Below, in pieces: positions 46,080 to 58,104 of a stretch of DNA of 64,000 nucleotides. The position numbers were made by a program, and so were the translations under genes. The stretch is from Ursus arctos (Eukaryota > Chordata > Mammalia > Carnivora > Ursidae). The notes beneath the pieces are model-generated. The model saw only the letters and a list, made by a program, of their open reading frames with translations, had not been told where the DNA came from and did not search any database. The stretch is from the NCBI RefSeq assembly GCF_023065955.2, contig NW_026622786.1:53863438-53927437 (forward strand). The letters are read 5' to 3'. How positions within the stretch are numbered: the first letter of the stretch is position 1; each line of letters begins with the position of its first letter.

Positions 46080-46320
46080 ATAAAAGTGCCGTACTCATTC
46101 CTTCATTTTTAAAAAGCACTAATTGTGTGCCTACTGTGGTGCCACGAACTGGGAACGCCGTGAGGAATAAAGCATCGTCTCTGTCCTCCGTAAGCCTGCA
46201 GTCTAGCCGGAGAGAGGCAGTCCCCACACCGGAGGGCCACGGGGGCACGACAGCACGGCCGCGAAAGCAAGCGTCCTGCCGTTCAACTGCACAACCGGCC
46301 CCACAGCCCAGTGTAACGGA
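46080..46320 (-). repeat. L2 relic with locally high CpG
   Basis: 'cactaattgtgtgcctactgtggtgccacgaactgggaacgccgtgaggaataaagcatcgtctctgtcc' is an antisense L2 3' end. The region 46130-46290 carries many CpGs (cggccgcgaaagcaagcg), unusual for an old methylated repeat. Confidence 0.5.
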
Positions 46321-46929
46321 AATTAATTAAAATCATGGTTTTCACTATGCATACCCAACGGCTCCACCTATGTTATCTGATTTCTTCATCCTCAATTACT
46401 CCATCACAAGAAAATAAGCGTCTTGGGGGGAAAAAAAACCTGAACTACCAAATCTATTCCTTTCAAGTCTATATAAAAGAACACCTGGAATTTCACAGAA
46501 AATAAATTTCAGTACAGAAAGGAAACAGTTTATGACAAACTCAGATATTTCATGAGATAAACCATCGCTTCTCCATGAAGGTTTCCTAATAAAATAGTTT
46601 CCAGCCACTGGACAGGTTTGTCTCAAAGCACAGACTCCACAGCTACAGCTAGTGAAAGATACCTTCTGATTTTGGAAAACTCAAAAGGAAATGATGAGAA
46701 AACAAAAAACAAAAAACAGAAACAGAGGTCTCTAGAACTTCAAGGGAAGGAGCAAGCCGCCTTGTCCCCACTTTGACTGATGGGAGGAAATCCAAGCAGC
46801 TCTCATCCATACTTGATGCAGGAAAAGGAGAGCTCTTATTTTCAAAAGAAACCACTTATTCAAGATGATCAAGTGGAAGTAACATTCTAAGTCATTTGGG
46901 GAGATGTCGTAGACACCTCGGTGGGTTCT
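46321..46929. other. Unique noncoding sequence
   Basis: No repeat recognised apart from A/CAAAAAA runs at 46694-46720. Confidence 0.5.
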
Positions 46930-47560
46930 GCATTGAACAGCCACATTCTCCTTGCCCATATTTCTTCGTGTTTGATACTTGGATTACCCCAGCAGGAAAC
47001 GAGCAGTCTTTGAATGGAGGGTTTTGTTCAGAATTCTAATAGCTTCCAGCATTTGCCCCAGACCACAAGAAGTACACCAAATTTACTTAGACATCCAGGC
47101 CAGACGTGAAGAATTTCTGTGTCAGATCTAGTAAGCTCGGCCAATGTAACATTTTGGCTTCTCGTGGGCAAAGAGAAGACAGCCAAACAGCGCTGGTGCT
47201 GGGGGGCAGTCTGGTGACATGTGGCAGTTCTTGAAAGAAAATTAATGAACACAACCAGTAATCTTTCTGCCCCTCACTCCTCCCCTCTCCTCATTCGCAG
47301 GAGAGAAGCAAAATTTCAGCCATCAGGGTGACAGGCAACTGCTGCTCCTTAAAACAGCTTCAGGGTTCTTGGGGCTTGTTTTTTTTTTTCCCCACCAGAC
47401 TGGGCACATTTCATTGTTTGCTTTCAAGATCACCTTGCTACGAAGTTTGTTGATTTAAAGGTGGAGCCATCATTTTTCCATTCAGCAATTTCATCCGTGT
47501 TAATCTAATAAATAAAAAGGTACCCCTAGTCTGAGTCAGTCACAAAAGCTAATGATGGAC
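46930..47560. promoter_or_regulatory. Repeat-free block, candidate conserved noncoding element
   Basis: 630 bp with no recognised repeat. It includes an AP-1-type ctgagtcagtcac (about 47530) and forkhead-like tttgttgattta (about 47447). No coding frame of interest. Motifs this short are expected by chance, so the call rests mainly on the lack of repeats. Confidence 0.22.
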
Positions 47561-47579
47561 AGTCTAATCCAATAAAATA

Positions 47580-47950
47580 CTTGTTTGGTGCCTATTCATG
47601 TGCCAGGCACTGTCCTAGGCATATTACACATATTAATTTAATGGTGATGCTGATAATATTATATATTATATTATATTATATTATATTTTATTATATATGT
47701 TATTATAATGACAATAATAATAAAAAGAATCAATCAACAACAATCATTTACCAAATGCTTACTGTGGGAGAAGCCTATGGTAAATGTAGAAACATGCCTG
47801 GTAACGCTCCTCACAACCCTTTGAGCAACTTATAATTATTACTTTCCCCTTTTATAGATGAGGAAAAGAGGATTCCAAGAGATTAAATAAACTTGCCCAA
47901 AGTCACACAGCTTGTAAACAACAGAGCTGGGATCAGAACCCAAGCCTGTC
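47580..47950 (-). repeat. MIR3-type SINE with internal AT microsatellite
   Basis: One end is 'tgtgccaggcactgtcctaggcatattacacatattaattta' (47600-47642). The other is 'ttatagatgaggaaaagaggattcc..acttgcccaaagtcacacagcttgtaaac' (47850-47925). Between them lies an expanded (TATTA)n tract at 47657-47705 and a second MIR-like piece. Confidence 0.75.
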
Positions 47951-48302
47951 TCCTTCACATCCTTAGAGATCACACTGAAATAACATTAAAAGTTTGTTGT
48001 ACTGAATAAGGATAAGAAAGATGGTAAAGTTTTACAGATGACAGCAAAACAGGTCAGTTCTATTACTCATCTAAACCGAAAGCATAACAAAACTACTTTG
48101 TAATAGAATTTTGTCATCTCCAGCATAAAATGTATCATCCATCTTCACCCCTAAAAAAAGATCTAGAGTAATCAACTATAAACAGAGACTAGCAAAGAAT
48201 AGGTGATACAAAGTAACACAACTAACAAAATGATAACATCCTTAAAAATTTTTTCCCTGGCAGATACACTCAGTTTCTGTGAACAGAAGCTAAATTTCCT
48301 TT

Positions 48303-48346
48303 GAGAGAGAGAGAGAGAGAGTGTGTGTGTGTGTGTGTGTGTGTGT
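48303..48346 (+). repeat. Compound (GA)n(GT)n microsatellite
   Basis: (GA) for 48303-48320 joined directly to (GT) for 48321-48346. Confidence 0.97.
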
Positions 48347-49159
48347 TTCCTGTTGGATTTTCTAGTTTTACCAGTCTGTTCTTACGTTAGTACAGTAAAA
48401 CATTCTTACATGGTTTTGAAAGAACTTAACAACAAAATCATAAAAGTTAAATGAGAAACTGAACTCATGGGTTGGATGAATAATAAAAAGCTTAGGAACA
48501 TCTGATTTCTGAACAAAACCTATAAGGAAGAGGTAAAACAAAACAAAACGAAAAACCCTCAAAACCCAAGGTTCCAAAATTTTGAGAAGAAAAAAATGAT
48601 TGAAAATTTTGGAAGCCTTCAAGGAGAAAAAAAGGCAATGTCCAACTGTCCCAAAGCAACAAAGCTGTGAGCAGCGGAGGGACATGTGGAAAATCCGATT
48701 CTTCTGAGTTCCCACAGCCCCTCGATTGTTCAGTGGCTGGTTATGCCCAAACTTCCACTTCCAGCCCGGAATATCAACACAGAGTTGAGGCTGACGGGGA
48801 CCTGAGCAGCTAGAATTACGCCAGTGGCAGAGGCAGGGGGGGCGAGGGGGGCACTCTGATAACGGGCAGGAAATCATCAAGCAGCCTACCCCGCTCACAC
48901 CAACACACATGGGTGCATAAATGCAATTTGCACACAATTTCCAAGGGTTCATGAATCACCTGAGACATGAAATCCAGACGGAGAACACTTGCACACCCGC
49001 TTCAGGATCTGGCCAAGTTTAGAGCTGCAAGTAAGATGATTCAGCTGCTTGCTTATTTTGTGGCCTCATAACAAGCAAGTCTCTCCAGTTTCTCAGACAT
49101 GAGCTGAGAGCGAGCAGCTTTCATGTAGGTGATAGTCTAGCCATGAAAACTGCAGCTGC
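48347..49159. other. Unique sequence under a long antisense frame
   Basis: A 194-codon minus-strand frame (48952 to 48368) has no domain, signal or repeat-free codon bias and ends in AT-rich DNA. Considered chance. Confidence 0.5.
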
Positions 49160-49375
49160 AGAGGCTTCCAATCCTGCCTCTGTCTCTTAGAGCTGGGGAA
49201 TCTGAAACGAGTTTTTCTTACTGCTCTGTACCCCTGTTTTCCTTACCCCAGGACAGAGGCAGGGGTACTTCAAAATGTTGTAAAGATACATGAGCCTTTC
49301 TATGGAAAGCACTTAGAACAACACCTTCCTAGCACAGAAGCAAACCGGAAATCGATGTTAGCTATTATTATTCTA
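49160..49375 (+). repeat. MIR SINE
   Basis: 'gcctctgtctcttagagctggggaatctg' to 'gaaagcacttagaacaacacc..gatgttagctattattatt' spans a diverged sense MIR. Confidence 0.65.
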
Positions 49376-49689
49376 TGCTCCTTTTTAAGGAAAATGACCT
49401 AATATTACAAAGCTTCCTATCAGAAAAACACTATAGAAGTGCAGAGAGGAGCAGTTAATGCTGGCATTAACTTTTATGCCCCCGGTTAAATCACCACGAG
49501 ATGCCCCTTTTTGCTCTCATTGCAAAGTTGACTGGTTAACTAAGAAGTGGTCGCCAGCTATGTTTCGATACGATGGCAGTGTTGGCGTTAAGAGAACGCA
49601 GTTAGCCTGTGAAATTTATCACAGATAATGATTAAGAAAAACATCCCACCAGTTTGTGAAGGCCTGGCCAGCACAGAGCTTTGGAGTCT
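49376..49689. other. Unique noncoding sequence
   Basis: Nothing recognised. Confidence 0.5.
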
Positions 49690-49860
49690 CGCAGACCCAC
49701 AGATGGTGACAAATCAGAAGAAACCTCAGTGACGGTGAGCACTGTGCACAACTAGTCCAATGCCCTCGCCGGGCAGCTGGGACACCTAAACGCCGAGATG
49801 TGCGTGACTTGCCTAGCTGGACCCTGTGAGTAAGTAGCAGAGACAAGAACTCAGATTCTT
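49690..49860 (-). repeat. MIR SINE
   Basis: 'gtgcgtgacttgcctagctggaccctgtgagtaagtagcagagacaagaactcag' is an antisense MIR head. The 5' half is more diverged. Confidence 0.6.
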
Positions 49861-50099
49861 GGATGTGTTTTTGCTCATCTGCCTCCTTCCACTAGACTGG
49901 AGGCCCCTGGAGGCCAAAACCTAGTCATCTACGTCTTCCTACCTTCAGCCCAGCCCAGCACACGGAGACACAGAAGGCAACCATAAAGGAGGGTTAAAAT
50001 GAACCAAAGTGACACCATGTTCTTTGCTTCTTCTAAGGTACTATTTGAAGCCCCAGAAGGAGAGTGTGATATCTCACTCACTGAAAACATGATGCAGAT

Positions 50100-50240
50100 G
50101 ATAAAGCAGCCATCAGACCTGAGCATCCTGCTGGTCTGTGAGTCAGGAGACCGGAGCCCTTGACCTGCTTCTACCCTAACTCACTTTGTGACATGGGACA
50201 GCATTCAACTTTTCTAAAAGAAGATGATGAGACAAAGTGC
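50100..50240 (+). repeat. MIR SINE, diverged
   Basis: 'tgtgagtcaggagaccggagcccttgacctgcttctaccctaactcactttgtgacatgggacagcattcaacttttct' resembles sense MIR (ctagctgtgtgaccttgggcaag). Confidence 0.5.
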
Positions 50241-50349
50241 TACCCTCGATAGAGCTCAAAGGAGTCAAAATTTATGAGGTCACAAGATAAAATTAAATAA
50301 TAGAAGCCATAGTCAATTATACGTTGCTCTACGTTTACATTCCACTGGA

Positions 50350-50510
50350 TAACTCTTACAAGGCTTCCTTGTACACTATCACTTAATCCTCCTGGTAACC
50401 TTGACGTAACGTAGGTCAGGAGATCCAGCCCCGTTTTACAGATGATGATACTGAGGCACAGAGCAGCCACATATTTACATCAGAGTTCAATGGCAAATGG
50501 CACCTCCACC
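50350..50510 (-). repeat. MIR SINE
   Basis: 'actatcacttaatcctcctggtaacc' and 'gccccgttttacagatgatgatactgaggcacagagcagcc' are an antisense MIR core. Confidence 0.78.
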
Positions 50511-52339
50511 AAAGGGCAGAATTCACACAAAGAAAGAAAAAGAGATGTTCGATGGCAGAGGAAGGACCCAAGGAGAGGCAGCACATAGCTTCAAGCTCGA
50601 ATAAACAAGAAGCCATGGAGCCTGGCCATCCTTCCCTAACTGCCAGCTTTCTTTATTCAAAATTCTACTTTCAAAGATACACGCCTTCCAGGGCCACAGG
50701 AAGATCAGGTGGCTTATGGAAGACATAAAGTCAAGGCGTATGGCAGATGGATCAGACACAGAGGGGGGAAAAAAGCCTCTTGAAATGTATCCTGCCTATA
50801 ACAAAGCAAAATGTATTTCTCAGCATTCCACTGAAACTTCACAGGAAGAAAGATCCTGAAATGCAGAAAGTGATAATAAATGGAAATTATGTGACACTCA
50901 TTATGTATTGCTGAAGCTGAATTAAAATGTCACGAATATTCACTTTCTTTATAGAATATGCCATTTTAAAATTTTATTTTAGTAAACTTCAGCAAATACA
51001 TAAAATCAACCCTAGACTTGTCGGGAAGGGCCACTCCACCCCCAAAGCCCTACAGTGTTGCAGAAAGCCCAATACCAACCTCCTGGCTGATAGGAAGGGA
51101 CACTGTCTTTCCAGATTTCCCCAAAACCTTCTGAACATCGTTCTCGACATCCTGGTAGCTTTCCACTTTGTTGATAAGGGCCATCATCTCCAAGTAGAAT
51201 CCCAAAATACTGTGTTTCCCAGGTTCCCTATGGCGAGACAATCACAAGCCCCTCTGCAAAACCCACATGCTGAAGAAGGAGTCACGTGAGGCAGAAACTA
51301 CTCTCTGGGACACAATCTCCCAGCAAGCCCACTGGTGAAGGGGACTCTGGTGGGGTTTCTGGTATCTTCCTCCTGAGCCCGGTCAGCTCAATGTGCTGGA
51401 CACGGTGGCTTGGGTCATTTCTCTAGAGCTGTCTCATACCATCACTGGGCACTGCTACAGAATGTTCTTGACAATGCAGCATCTGAACCTGGCTTTCTGG
51501 CTGTCCTGAAGATTCAAAACCCATGCAGGCTGGGACACAGCAACAGCCACAGGAGAGAGGAAGATACAAAATCCACAAAGACCATCCGACCATAAGTACA
51601 ATGAAAAAATGTTCCCCTGAATTTGCATGTGCAGCCTTTAATTATTTCTCCCACAAACTCAAGAGAACCATAAAGATAAAAGTTCTGGCAGCCACATCCC
51701 AATGTGCAGCTTTGTTTCATCACAAAGCTTTAATATCCTCATTTTGCTGGCAAAACACTGGGGAGTTGGGAGAAAGACAGAAGTTCCTGGTCTCAGCAGC
51801 CCCAGATTCCTCCTGGAAAGCTGTGTTCTTCCCCAGGGTAAAGTCCCTTTCCGAAGAAAGAGAGGCTTCTATTTTCTGTTACAGTCATTTTCAAGGCAAC
51901 CTAACCCAAGGAACTCAAAATATCATCAGGAAAAACAGAATCCTTTGCCCATGACCAACTTTGTGTCAGGTAAAGGAAGAGATGGCAAAAGGACAAATTG
52001 TTTTTTAAACTTTAAAGACTGCACAGCCTCCTCTCTGTTTGTCATTATTAGAAGGCACGGCCACATAACTAAGTGATTCATCATCTCTATTGCTTTTGCT
52101 CAGAAATACGCCAGAATATGTTCAAGTGTTGTCAACTGCCAGACTGTTTCTTCAATTCTTTTTAATTTCTTTCCAACTTTCCAATACAGAATTTCATTAA
52201 CCGGCTTGCTTCTGTGGCTGTTATTTTATATTGTCGTAACTTCCCCCACTTTAAGATAGCATTCTATTACGCATTTCCCTTTAGAGACTCAGAGTTACCC
52301 ACCTTCCCACACACAAAATCCATAACCAATTAAATCCAA
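50511..52339. other. Unique noncoding sequence
   Basis: No repeat recognised over 1.8 kb. Overlapping plus-strand frames at 51523-52076 (143 and 124 codons) show no family features. Contains the exon-like segment listed separately. Confidence 0.5.
51080..51227 (-). other. Exon-like segment (unconfirmed)
   Basis: On the minus strand an AG at 51228-51229 (tctcgccatag) and a GT donor-like gag/gttggt at 51079 bound 148 bp with an open frame of coding-like codons (gag atg atg gcc ctt atc aac aaa gtg gaa), including MALINKVESYQDVENDVQKV. The acceptor has a poor pyrimidine tract. I do not recognise the protein, and chance is the leading alternative. Confidence 0.12.
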
Positions 52340-52410
52340 TAAAGTTTTACTGAAGAGCTACAATGTATATTACTCAGTGCTAGGCAGCATGGTGAAGAAA
52401 AGTGTAAATG
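52340..52410 (-). repeat. L2-like fragment
   Basis: 'aagttttactgaagagctacaatgtatattactcagtgctaggcagcatggtgaag' is a diverged antisense L2 terminus. Confidence 0.45.
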
Positions 52411-52429
52411 ACAGAAAAATAAAAGTAAT

Positions 52430-52810
52430 AATAATAGCTGTTTATTCTGACCTGTGTGCCAGGGATCTCAACATACTTAGACACATGACATAGCATGATA
52501 CTACGTGATGAGGAGGAGTGAGGCTTCTGCTCTCTGACAGGCCTGGGCTCAGCTCAAGGCTCTATCACTTAGGCCATTTTTTTTCATCCTTCTGTGCCCC
52601 TGGTTCTTTGTGAAATAAAGTTATTAACAGGATGTAGCTTATAGGGCTATTTTTAGGAGTCCATAAAATCACACGTGTAAAGCACTCGGCCCAGGACCTA
52701 GTTCATAATGACATGTGGCAACTACTCCGTCATCCCCGTTTTAAGAGGTGGGGGCTAAAGGTCAGGGCTAACACATGAAGCAGCTGGAATTCAAATCCAC
52801 ATCCACCCAA
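52430..52810 (-). repeat. MIR split by another MIR
   Basis: The antisense MIR ends are at 52430-52515 (taataatagctgtttattctgacctgtgtgccagg) and 52725-52810 (catccccgttttaagaggtggggg..tggaattcaaatccac). A sense MIR occupies the middle. Confidence 0.5.
52520..52715 (+). repeat. MIR SINE inside another MIR
   Basis: 'ctgggctcagctcaaggctctatcacttaggcc', 'aaatcacacgtgtaaagcactcggcccaggacctagttcataatg' are sense MIR sequence. Confidence 0.6.
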
Positions 52811-53059
52811 TGTGAAGCCTTTCCTCTTTCTCCTCTCTCATACTGACCAGGGCCTTGGAGGAGGGCACCTTAGGAGCCTAGAGTGTAGCAATCGGGAGAG
52901 CCTTGAAGACTGTCCTGCCTCTACCTCCAATGAACTGGCAGGCGATCACCTCTGCTGCTTGTACCCAAGCTCGAAGTCCCACACATTTCTACATCCCCAG
53001 ACCTGGAGCAGCCGCTGCAGAGGGGACATTCGCTTGGTGAATGAATGAATGACTGAAGC
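52811..53059. other. Unique noncoding sequence
   Basis: Ends in a short (GAAT)n run, 53038-53052. Nothing else. Confidence 0.5.
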
Positions 53060-53540
53060 GATTCAAATTAAGTAATAATAATGACTAAGTACTCTCAGTA
53101 CGAAGCACGAATGATGTGCTGGGCACCATTCTAAGGAATCGACGTGTATATTTACTATTTAACTTAAAAAATCAAATAGGCTTTGTAGAATGATTCAAGG
53201 GGTCAAGGGGGAAGGAGTAGCATTACTTCATTAAAGAGCAGCTACTTTAAAGTGGGCTTTAAAGAACAGAAGGGATTCTACAGAATTAGTAGAGGCAGTG
53301 GAGAGCATCCAGACAAAGGGAGCCACAAGGGGAAATGGCCAAGAGGTATGAGTGATGAGCCCATTGTGATCAGTGGCCTGAGAAGAACATGGCCAGGTCA
53401 AGGGGTATCTGTGGAGGAACTGAAAGAAATGTGATTTGATGTCTACAGTAAGGCCAGTCCAAGAGGGACCTCAAACACCCAGATGGGTGACTGGCCTTGA
53501 CTCCGTGGAAATGGGAGAAGCTAATAAAGCCGCAGGTAGC
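53060..53540 (-). repeat. MIR3 or L2-associated ancient repeat
   Basis: 'agcacgaatgatgtgctgggcaccattctaagg' is an antisense MIR3-like end. 'ttaaagaacagaagggattctacag..agcatccagacaaaggg..agaagaacatggccaggtc' resembles the extension seen at 33960-34280. Confidence 0.45.
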
Positions 53541-54934
53541 GGCAAGGCACACAGCATTCTGCTCCAAATCTTCAACAAAGCAGACAAATATCACAGAGAA
53601 AATGAATTTTTGAAGTTGGGGAGGCAGACAGAAGCATCACAAAAGAGCCCAAAAGATAGAATGGGAGCGTCCTCATCCTCATCCCACGCTCTTCAAGGAC
53701 ACACTGGCTAGGATAAGGACAACCGCCCTCCTTGAGACCATGTGACTCCAAAACCCACAGACAGTCCGAAAACAAAAGTTCGAGGATCCTCCTACAGCTG
53801 TGCAGGATGGGCCCTGCAGAAGAGCATCCAGCCCAGCGAGCAAGTGAGGACAGAAGTCCATCTAGAAATCCTCCAGCCGCAGTGAGCACCGGGGCCGGGG
53901 ACAGCAGACGTGCAAGGGAAAGGGCACCTTTTCTAATTTGTACAAAGGCACCAAAAGGCCTCTGGCTATCCTAACACAGTCTCATTTCACATTCAATTAT
54001 CCCATCTCATATCCCAAGACTGCATACGTGTAGACCACTAACCTGGAGACTTTCAAAGCAGTAACTATATAAATATAGTTGATTGATTCACTTACACACT
54101 CACACATTCATAATTTCTTTATGTGTAGAGTGCTATACTCATTATAGTGGGAGATAATAGAGCTTACCATCTAATAGACATAATTACAACTATCGTCAAC
54201 AGTAGGGCAAAAGAGAATAAATATCTTAATTAGCATTCTTGACAACATCAAGAAACTTGCTGCCTAGGTCACAGTCAGGGCAGCCGTACCAGACCAGCAA
54301 AGAAAAAGGTTCAATTCCCTCATCTAAACAAGACAAAAGGAAAAACAACACTATCATCAGATTTAAATACAAAGTACACTTGAAAGTTAAACTCAACTAG
54401 TAGTTTTGGAGGCAACACAGTTTACTCTTTAAAGCAAAAGTTCAGATTTTTAGAACTTGCAGGTTCTAATCTTGGTTTAGCCACAGAATCACTGTGCCAT
54501 TCTAGGAAAATATGCAAAATACACCCAGTCTTCATTTACGCATCAGGGGGAGGTTTAATCAATAACTGAGAGGTAGAATTAGAAATCACTTAGCTAATGC
54601 AGAGTATTTCTGTAAGTTAAGCTGCCCCCTGCCTTGGCCATGGATTAGAAGGAGGAAGGACAAAGGTAGCTTTAGACAATCTGATCACCAGGCAAAGCAG
54701 TAAAAACAAAGAAAAGCAGAAGATGCACTGTAAGTCAAGAAAGCACCATTTCAGGAAAATAAACATCTGGCCTAAAAGTAAAGGAATGCACATTAAACCT
54801 TAAAGGAAAAGCTGCTAAGAGATACAGAGCGAATAACTTCATGTGTCTGTATATTGGTAGCCAGTCAATACAGTTCAACGTTAGAGGCAGAGAGCTACCT
54901 TTTAGATGAGGTTGGGGGGAAGAAAAAGGGGGGC
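53541..54934. other. Mostly unique sequence
   Basis: A diverged sense MIR-like stretch lies at 54440-54560 (ggttctaatcttggtttagccacagaatcactgtgcc). No gene. Confidence 0.45.
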
Positions 54935-55140
54935 CGTGTGCCTGGAACCGTGATAGGCAACTTACATTTATTATTTCATTTAATCATCACAGCAACCTGC
55001 CAAGTTAAATCTCACTATCCCTATCGTAGAAAAAAAAAAACAACACTGAGTCTAGAAGAACACAAGCCTCAATCTACTGCCATTGTACCAACTGTGCAAT
55101 GGGGACGGCAATGGGGGGAGGGAAGACTCTGGAGGCACCT
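54935..55140 (-). repeat. MIR3-like SINE
   Basis: 'acttacatttattatttcatttaatcatcacagcaacctgccaagttaaatctcactatccctatcg' is an antisense MIR 3' half. The core is interrupted by a short A-run. Confidence 0.65.
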
Positions 55141-55754
55141 CCAGTAACCAAAAGCTGCTGAGGAAATAGAACAAGATAGTCTTAAGAGGCTTACCAAATA
55201 TGGTTCATCCTACCAACTCTAAAAGACCCAAATATAGTATGGAGTTGCACTTGACCGTGGCCCCAGTGGCACATATCCACTGTCAATTGTCTCCAGTTGA
55301 TAAGAATGCACAGACTCACAGCTATTTGCAGACCAGTTGCGGTCTACTCAGATAACAGATATCCAAGTACATCCAACATGGAAAAGCCACTTGAGATAAG
55401 AGTACCGCCTCACCAAATTTCAGACTTGGGTTACACCATACCTGAGGCTCCATAACATGGATTACCCAAAAGTAAGCCTTCATTTTGTCTGTCTATAATA
55501 TGGTTATTCTATTCTCCGTTCGTTTACCTTCACATTTTATTTAAGCATTAATTAGATGGACTTTAATAACACCTTCTAATGAGAGGCTACAAACAAAAAA
55601 AATATAAAAACCAGGTCTAAGCCATTAAAAACAATGGATTATCTAAAAATTTAAAAGAGACTTCAACTGCACATATAACAATAGTCTATTTTCTGTTTTA
55701 AAAAAAGCTTCTAAAAGTTGTTCATAAACTGATACTTTGAAAATTGAATCCTTT
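55141..55754. other. Unique noncoding sequence
   Basis: Nothing recognised. AT-rich towards the end. Confidence 0.5.
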
Positions 55755-56040
55755 TTGTTCATTCATCATTCAACAAATGCTAATCCAACAATTGTTAAAT
55801 GCCTGGCACTACTACCTGAGGTGTGGGAAAACCAGAGATAAAAGACATTCCCTCCCCTCAAGGAAATAACATCTAATGGAGAAAGAGAGAGCAAAAAGCC
55901 ATAAAAATAACGTGGGGAGGTGAGTGCTGTGCTGGGAAGCACAGGTCTGATGGAGACACAGAGGAAGGGCTCCTCACCCAGGGTCATGGAGTCAGGGATG
56001 GTGAGGTTTGGAAATTGAGAATGGAGGATAAGTCCATGCA
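55755..56040 (-). repeat. L2 LINE 3' end
   Basis: 'ttcattcatcattcaacaaatgc', 'aatgcctggcactactacctgagg..agacattccctcccctcaaggaaataac' is an antisense L2 terminus. Confidence 0.7.
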
Positions 56041-56044
56041 AAAA

Positions 56045-57125
56045 GAATAAAATGGATCACTTCCACTTCTGGCCAAAATGGAGTAACAGGGACAGTTGTC
56101 AAGAGCTGGATAACAAGCAGCAAAGGGCTAGAGGAAGAAACGAAGTGGGTCCTCTAAGTCCCCACTTACTACCTGAGAGAGTTTCCAGGTGGAGGTATGT
56201 GGGGGCAGGAAGAACTTAAGTGGACATCCTGGGTTGACTAAATGGAACTAACAATCCAGGGAGACCAAGGCAACTAGAATCTGTCTTGTGGACACAAATA
56301 TTTTGAGAGACTGTATAGATTTAAGAGACTTGGGTTTTTATTTCTTATCAATAAATAAAACTTTTAAATGGTAAAAAGAAAAAGGAAGAGTACCAGAGAA
56401 GGGAGAGCTACACAGAGACCCAAAGGAAGTTCTCAATATTCAGGGGAATACTGCTCAGGGCATGCATGTAAGCCCATTACCCAAGGCTGCAGGAAAGAAT
56501 ATCCATAAGGACAGTTCCAACTAGAAAACTCCATGATTCCCCAAACATTGGGTAGAATACACAGAAGAGCCTTGTTTCTGTCATGAGGAATGACTAGCCC
56601 TCGACTAAGTAGTCTACCAGTCCTGCTTAACAAATCTTAAAAGTAAGACCCAAATGAATCAAACTGCTTCTAAACAACTTAACTGCATGCCAGAACAAAG
56701 AATATTACAGAAATACAAAAATATCTAGCATCCAACAAGGTGAAATTCACAACTGATATCCAATCAAAAATTACCAGGCATACAAAAAAGCAGGAACATA
56801 TAACTTCTGATGAGGAGAAAAAGCAATCAACCAAAAGCGACCCAGAACTGATAAAAGATGTGGGAATTAGCAGACAAGGACATTAAAACAGTTCTTATAA
56901 CTATATCCCACATGCTCAAAAATAAGTAGAGACCTTAAAGATATGAAAAAGACCCAAATCAAATTTCTAGGTGAAATCTACAATGTATGAGATGAAAAAT
57001 ACTCTGGATTAGATTAACACCACATTAGATGTTGCAGAAAAGAAAGATGAGTGAATCTGAGAACACAAAATCAAAACTATCCAAAATGAAACACAAAAAA
57101 AAGAATTTAAAATATAAATAGGAAA
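56045..57125 (+). mobile_element. L1M 5' region / ORF1 remnant
   Basis: 'cacttctggccaaaatggagtaacaggg' resembles an L1 5' UTR start. 'attagcagacaaggacattaaaacagttcttataactatatccc' and 'aaaaagacccaaatcaaatttctaggtg..gatgaaaaatactctgg' are ORF1 5' text. Stop codons and indels break it throughout, so no protein is possible. Confidence 0.7.
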
Positions 57126-57402
57126 ACTGTCGTATTTAATTATTATTAATAAACATTAATGTTAATAAATGTTAATATTTAATAAAAATGTAATATTTCT
57201 CTCTTTCATCTAATAATTTACAACCTTTGTGCAGAAACAAATTATAATAAACAAATTAAGTCATTAAATAATTGAAAACCATAAAATATTATAAAATAGG
57301 GAAAAAATGTTATGAGGTACTACATAATTACCAAACAAATAGCACACCTAATTGTTTAGAGAAGAGGAAAAGATGATTTCAGGCAGGACAGATCAGGTTA
57401 AG
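57126..57402. other. AT-rich sequence
   Basis: (TTAATAAA)-like runs at 57140-57190. May be part of the surrounding L1 material. Nothing else recognised. Confidence 0.4.
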
Positions 57403-57845
57403 AATATACAATGGAATATTACTGAGCCATCAGAAAGAATGATTACCCAACATTTGCAGCAACATGGATGGGACTGGAGGAGATTATGCTAAGTGAAATA
57501 AGTCAAGCAGAGAAAGACAATTATCATATGGTTTCACTCATTTATGGAACATAAGAAATAGCAGGAAGATCGGTAGGAGAAGGAAGGGAAGAATGAAGGG
57601 GGGGTAAACAGAAGGGGGAATGAACCATGAGAGACTGTGGACTCTGGGAAACAAACTGAGGGCTTCAGAGGGGAGGGGGTTGGGGGTCTGGGATAGGCTG
57701 GTGATGGGTATTAAGGAGGGCACATATTGCATGGTGCACTGGGTGTTATATGCAAATAATGAATCATGGAACACTACATCAAAAACTAAGGATATACTGT
57801 ATGGTGACTAACATAACATAATAAAAAATTATTATTAAAAAAATA
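57403..57845 (+). mobile_element. Young carnivore L1 3' end
   Basis: 'aatggaatattactgagcc', 'gcaacatggatgggactggagg', 'agagactgtggactctggg', 'gcactgggtgttatatgcaaataatgaatcatgg' and an A-rich tail. This is the low-divergence carnivore L1 3' end in sense, 5'-truncated to the last codons of ORF2 plus 3' UTR. Confidence 0.92.
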
Positions 57846-58104
57846 AATAAAAATTAAAATGAAAAAAACCACCATTCTGCACCAAAAAAAAAAAAGGACA
57901 GTGTTCTGAAGGACAGAAGTTATATAAAATATGCTCTTTTACCACTACTAATAATAAATGTCTAAACAAACAATCCCTTGCCAACCAGAAAAAAAAAAAG
58001 TCGAAGAGGAAACATCTGAAATTGTCTGTTTCACAAGCAAATATTTTCATAGAACTTAAAGCATTGTTCACTAGTATATATTTAGAAATGCAACCTTTTT
58101 CCTT

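Noticed and set aside
48368..48952. 194-codon minus-strand ATG frame
   Set aside because: No recognisable protein family. The C-terminal half is just AT-rich DNA read as F/V/L.
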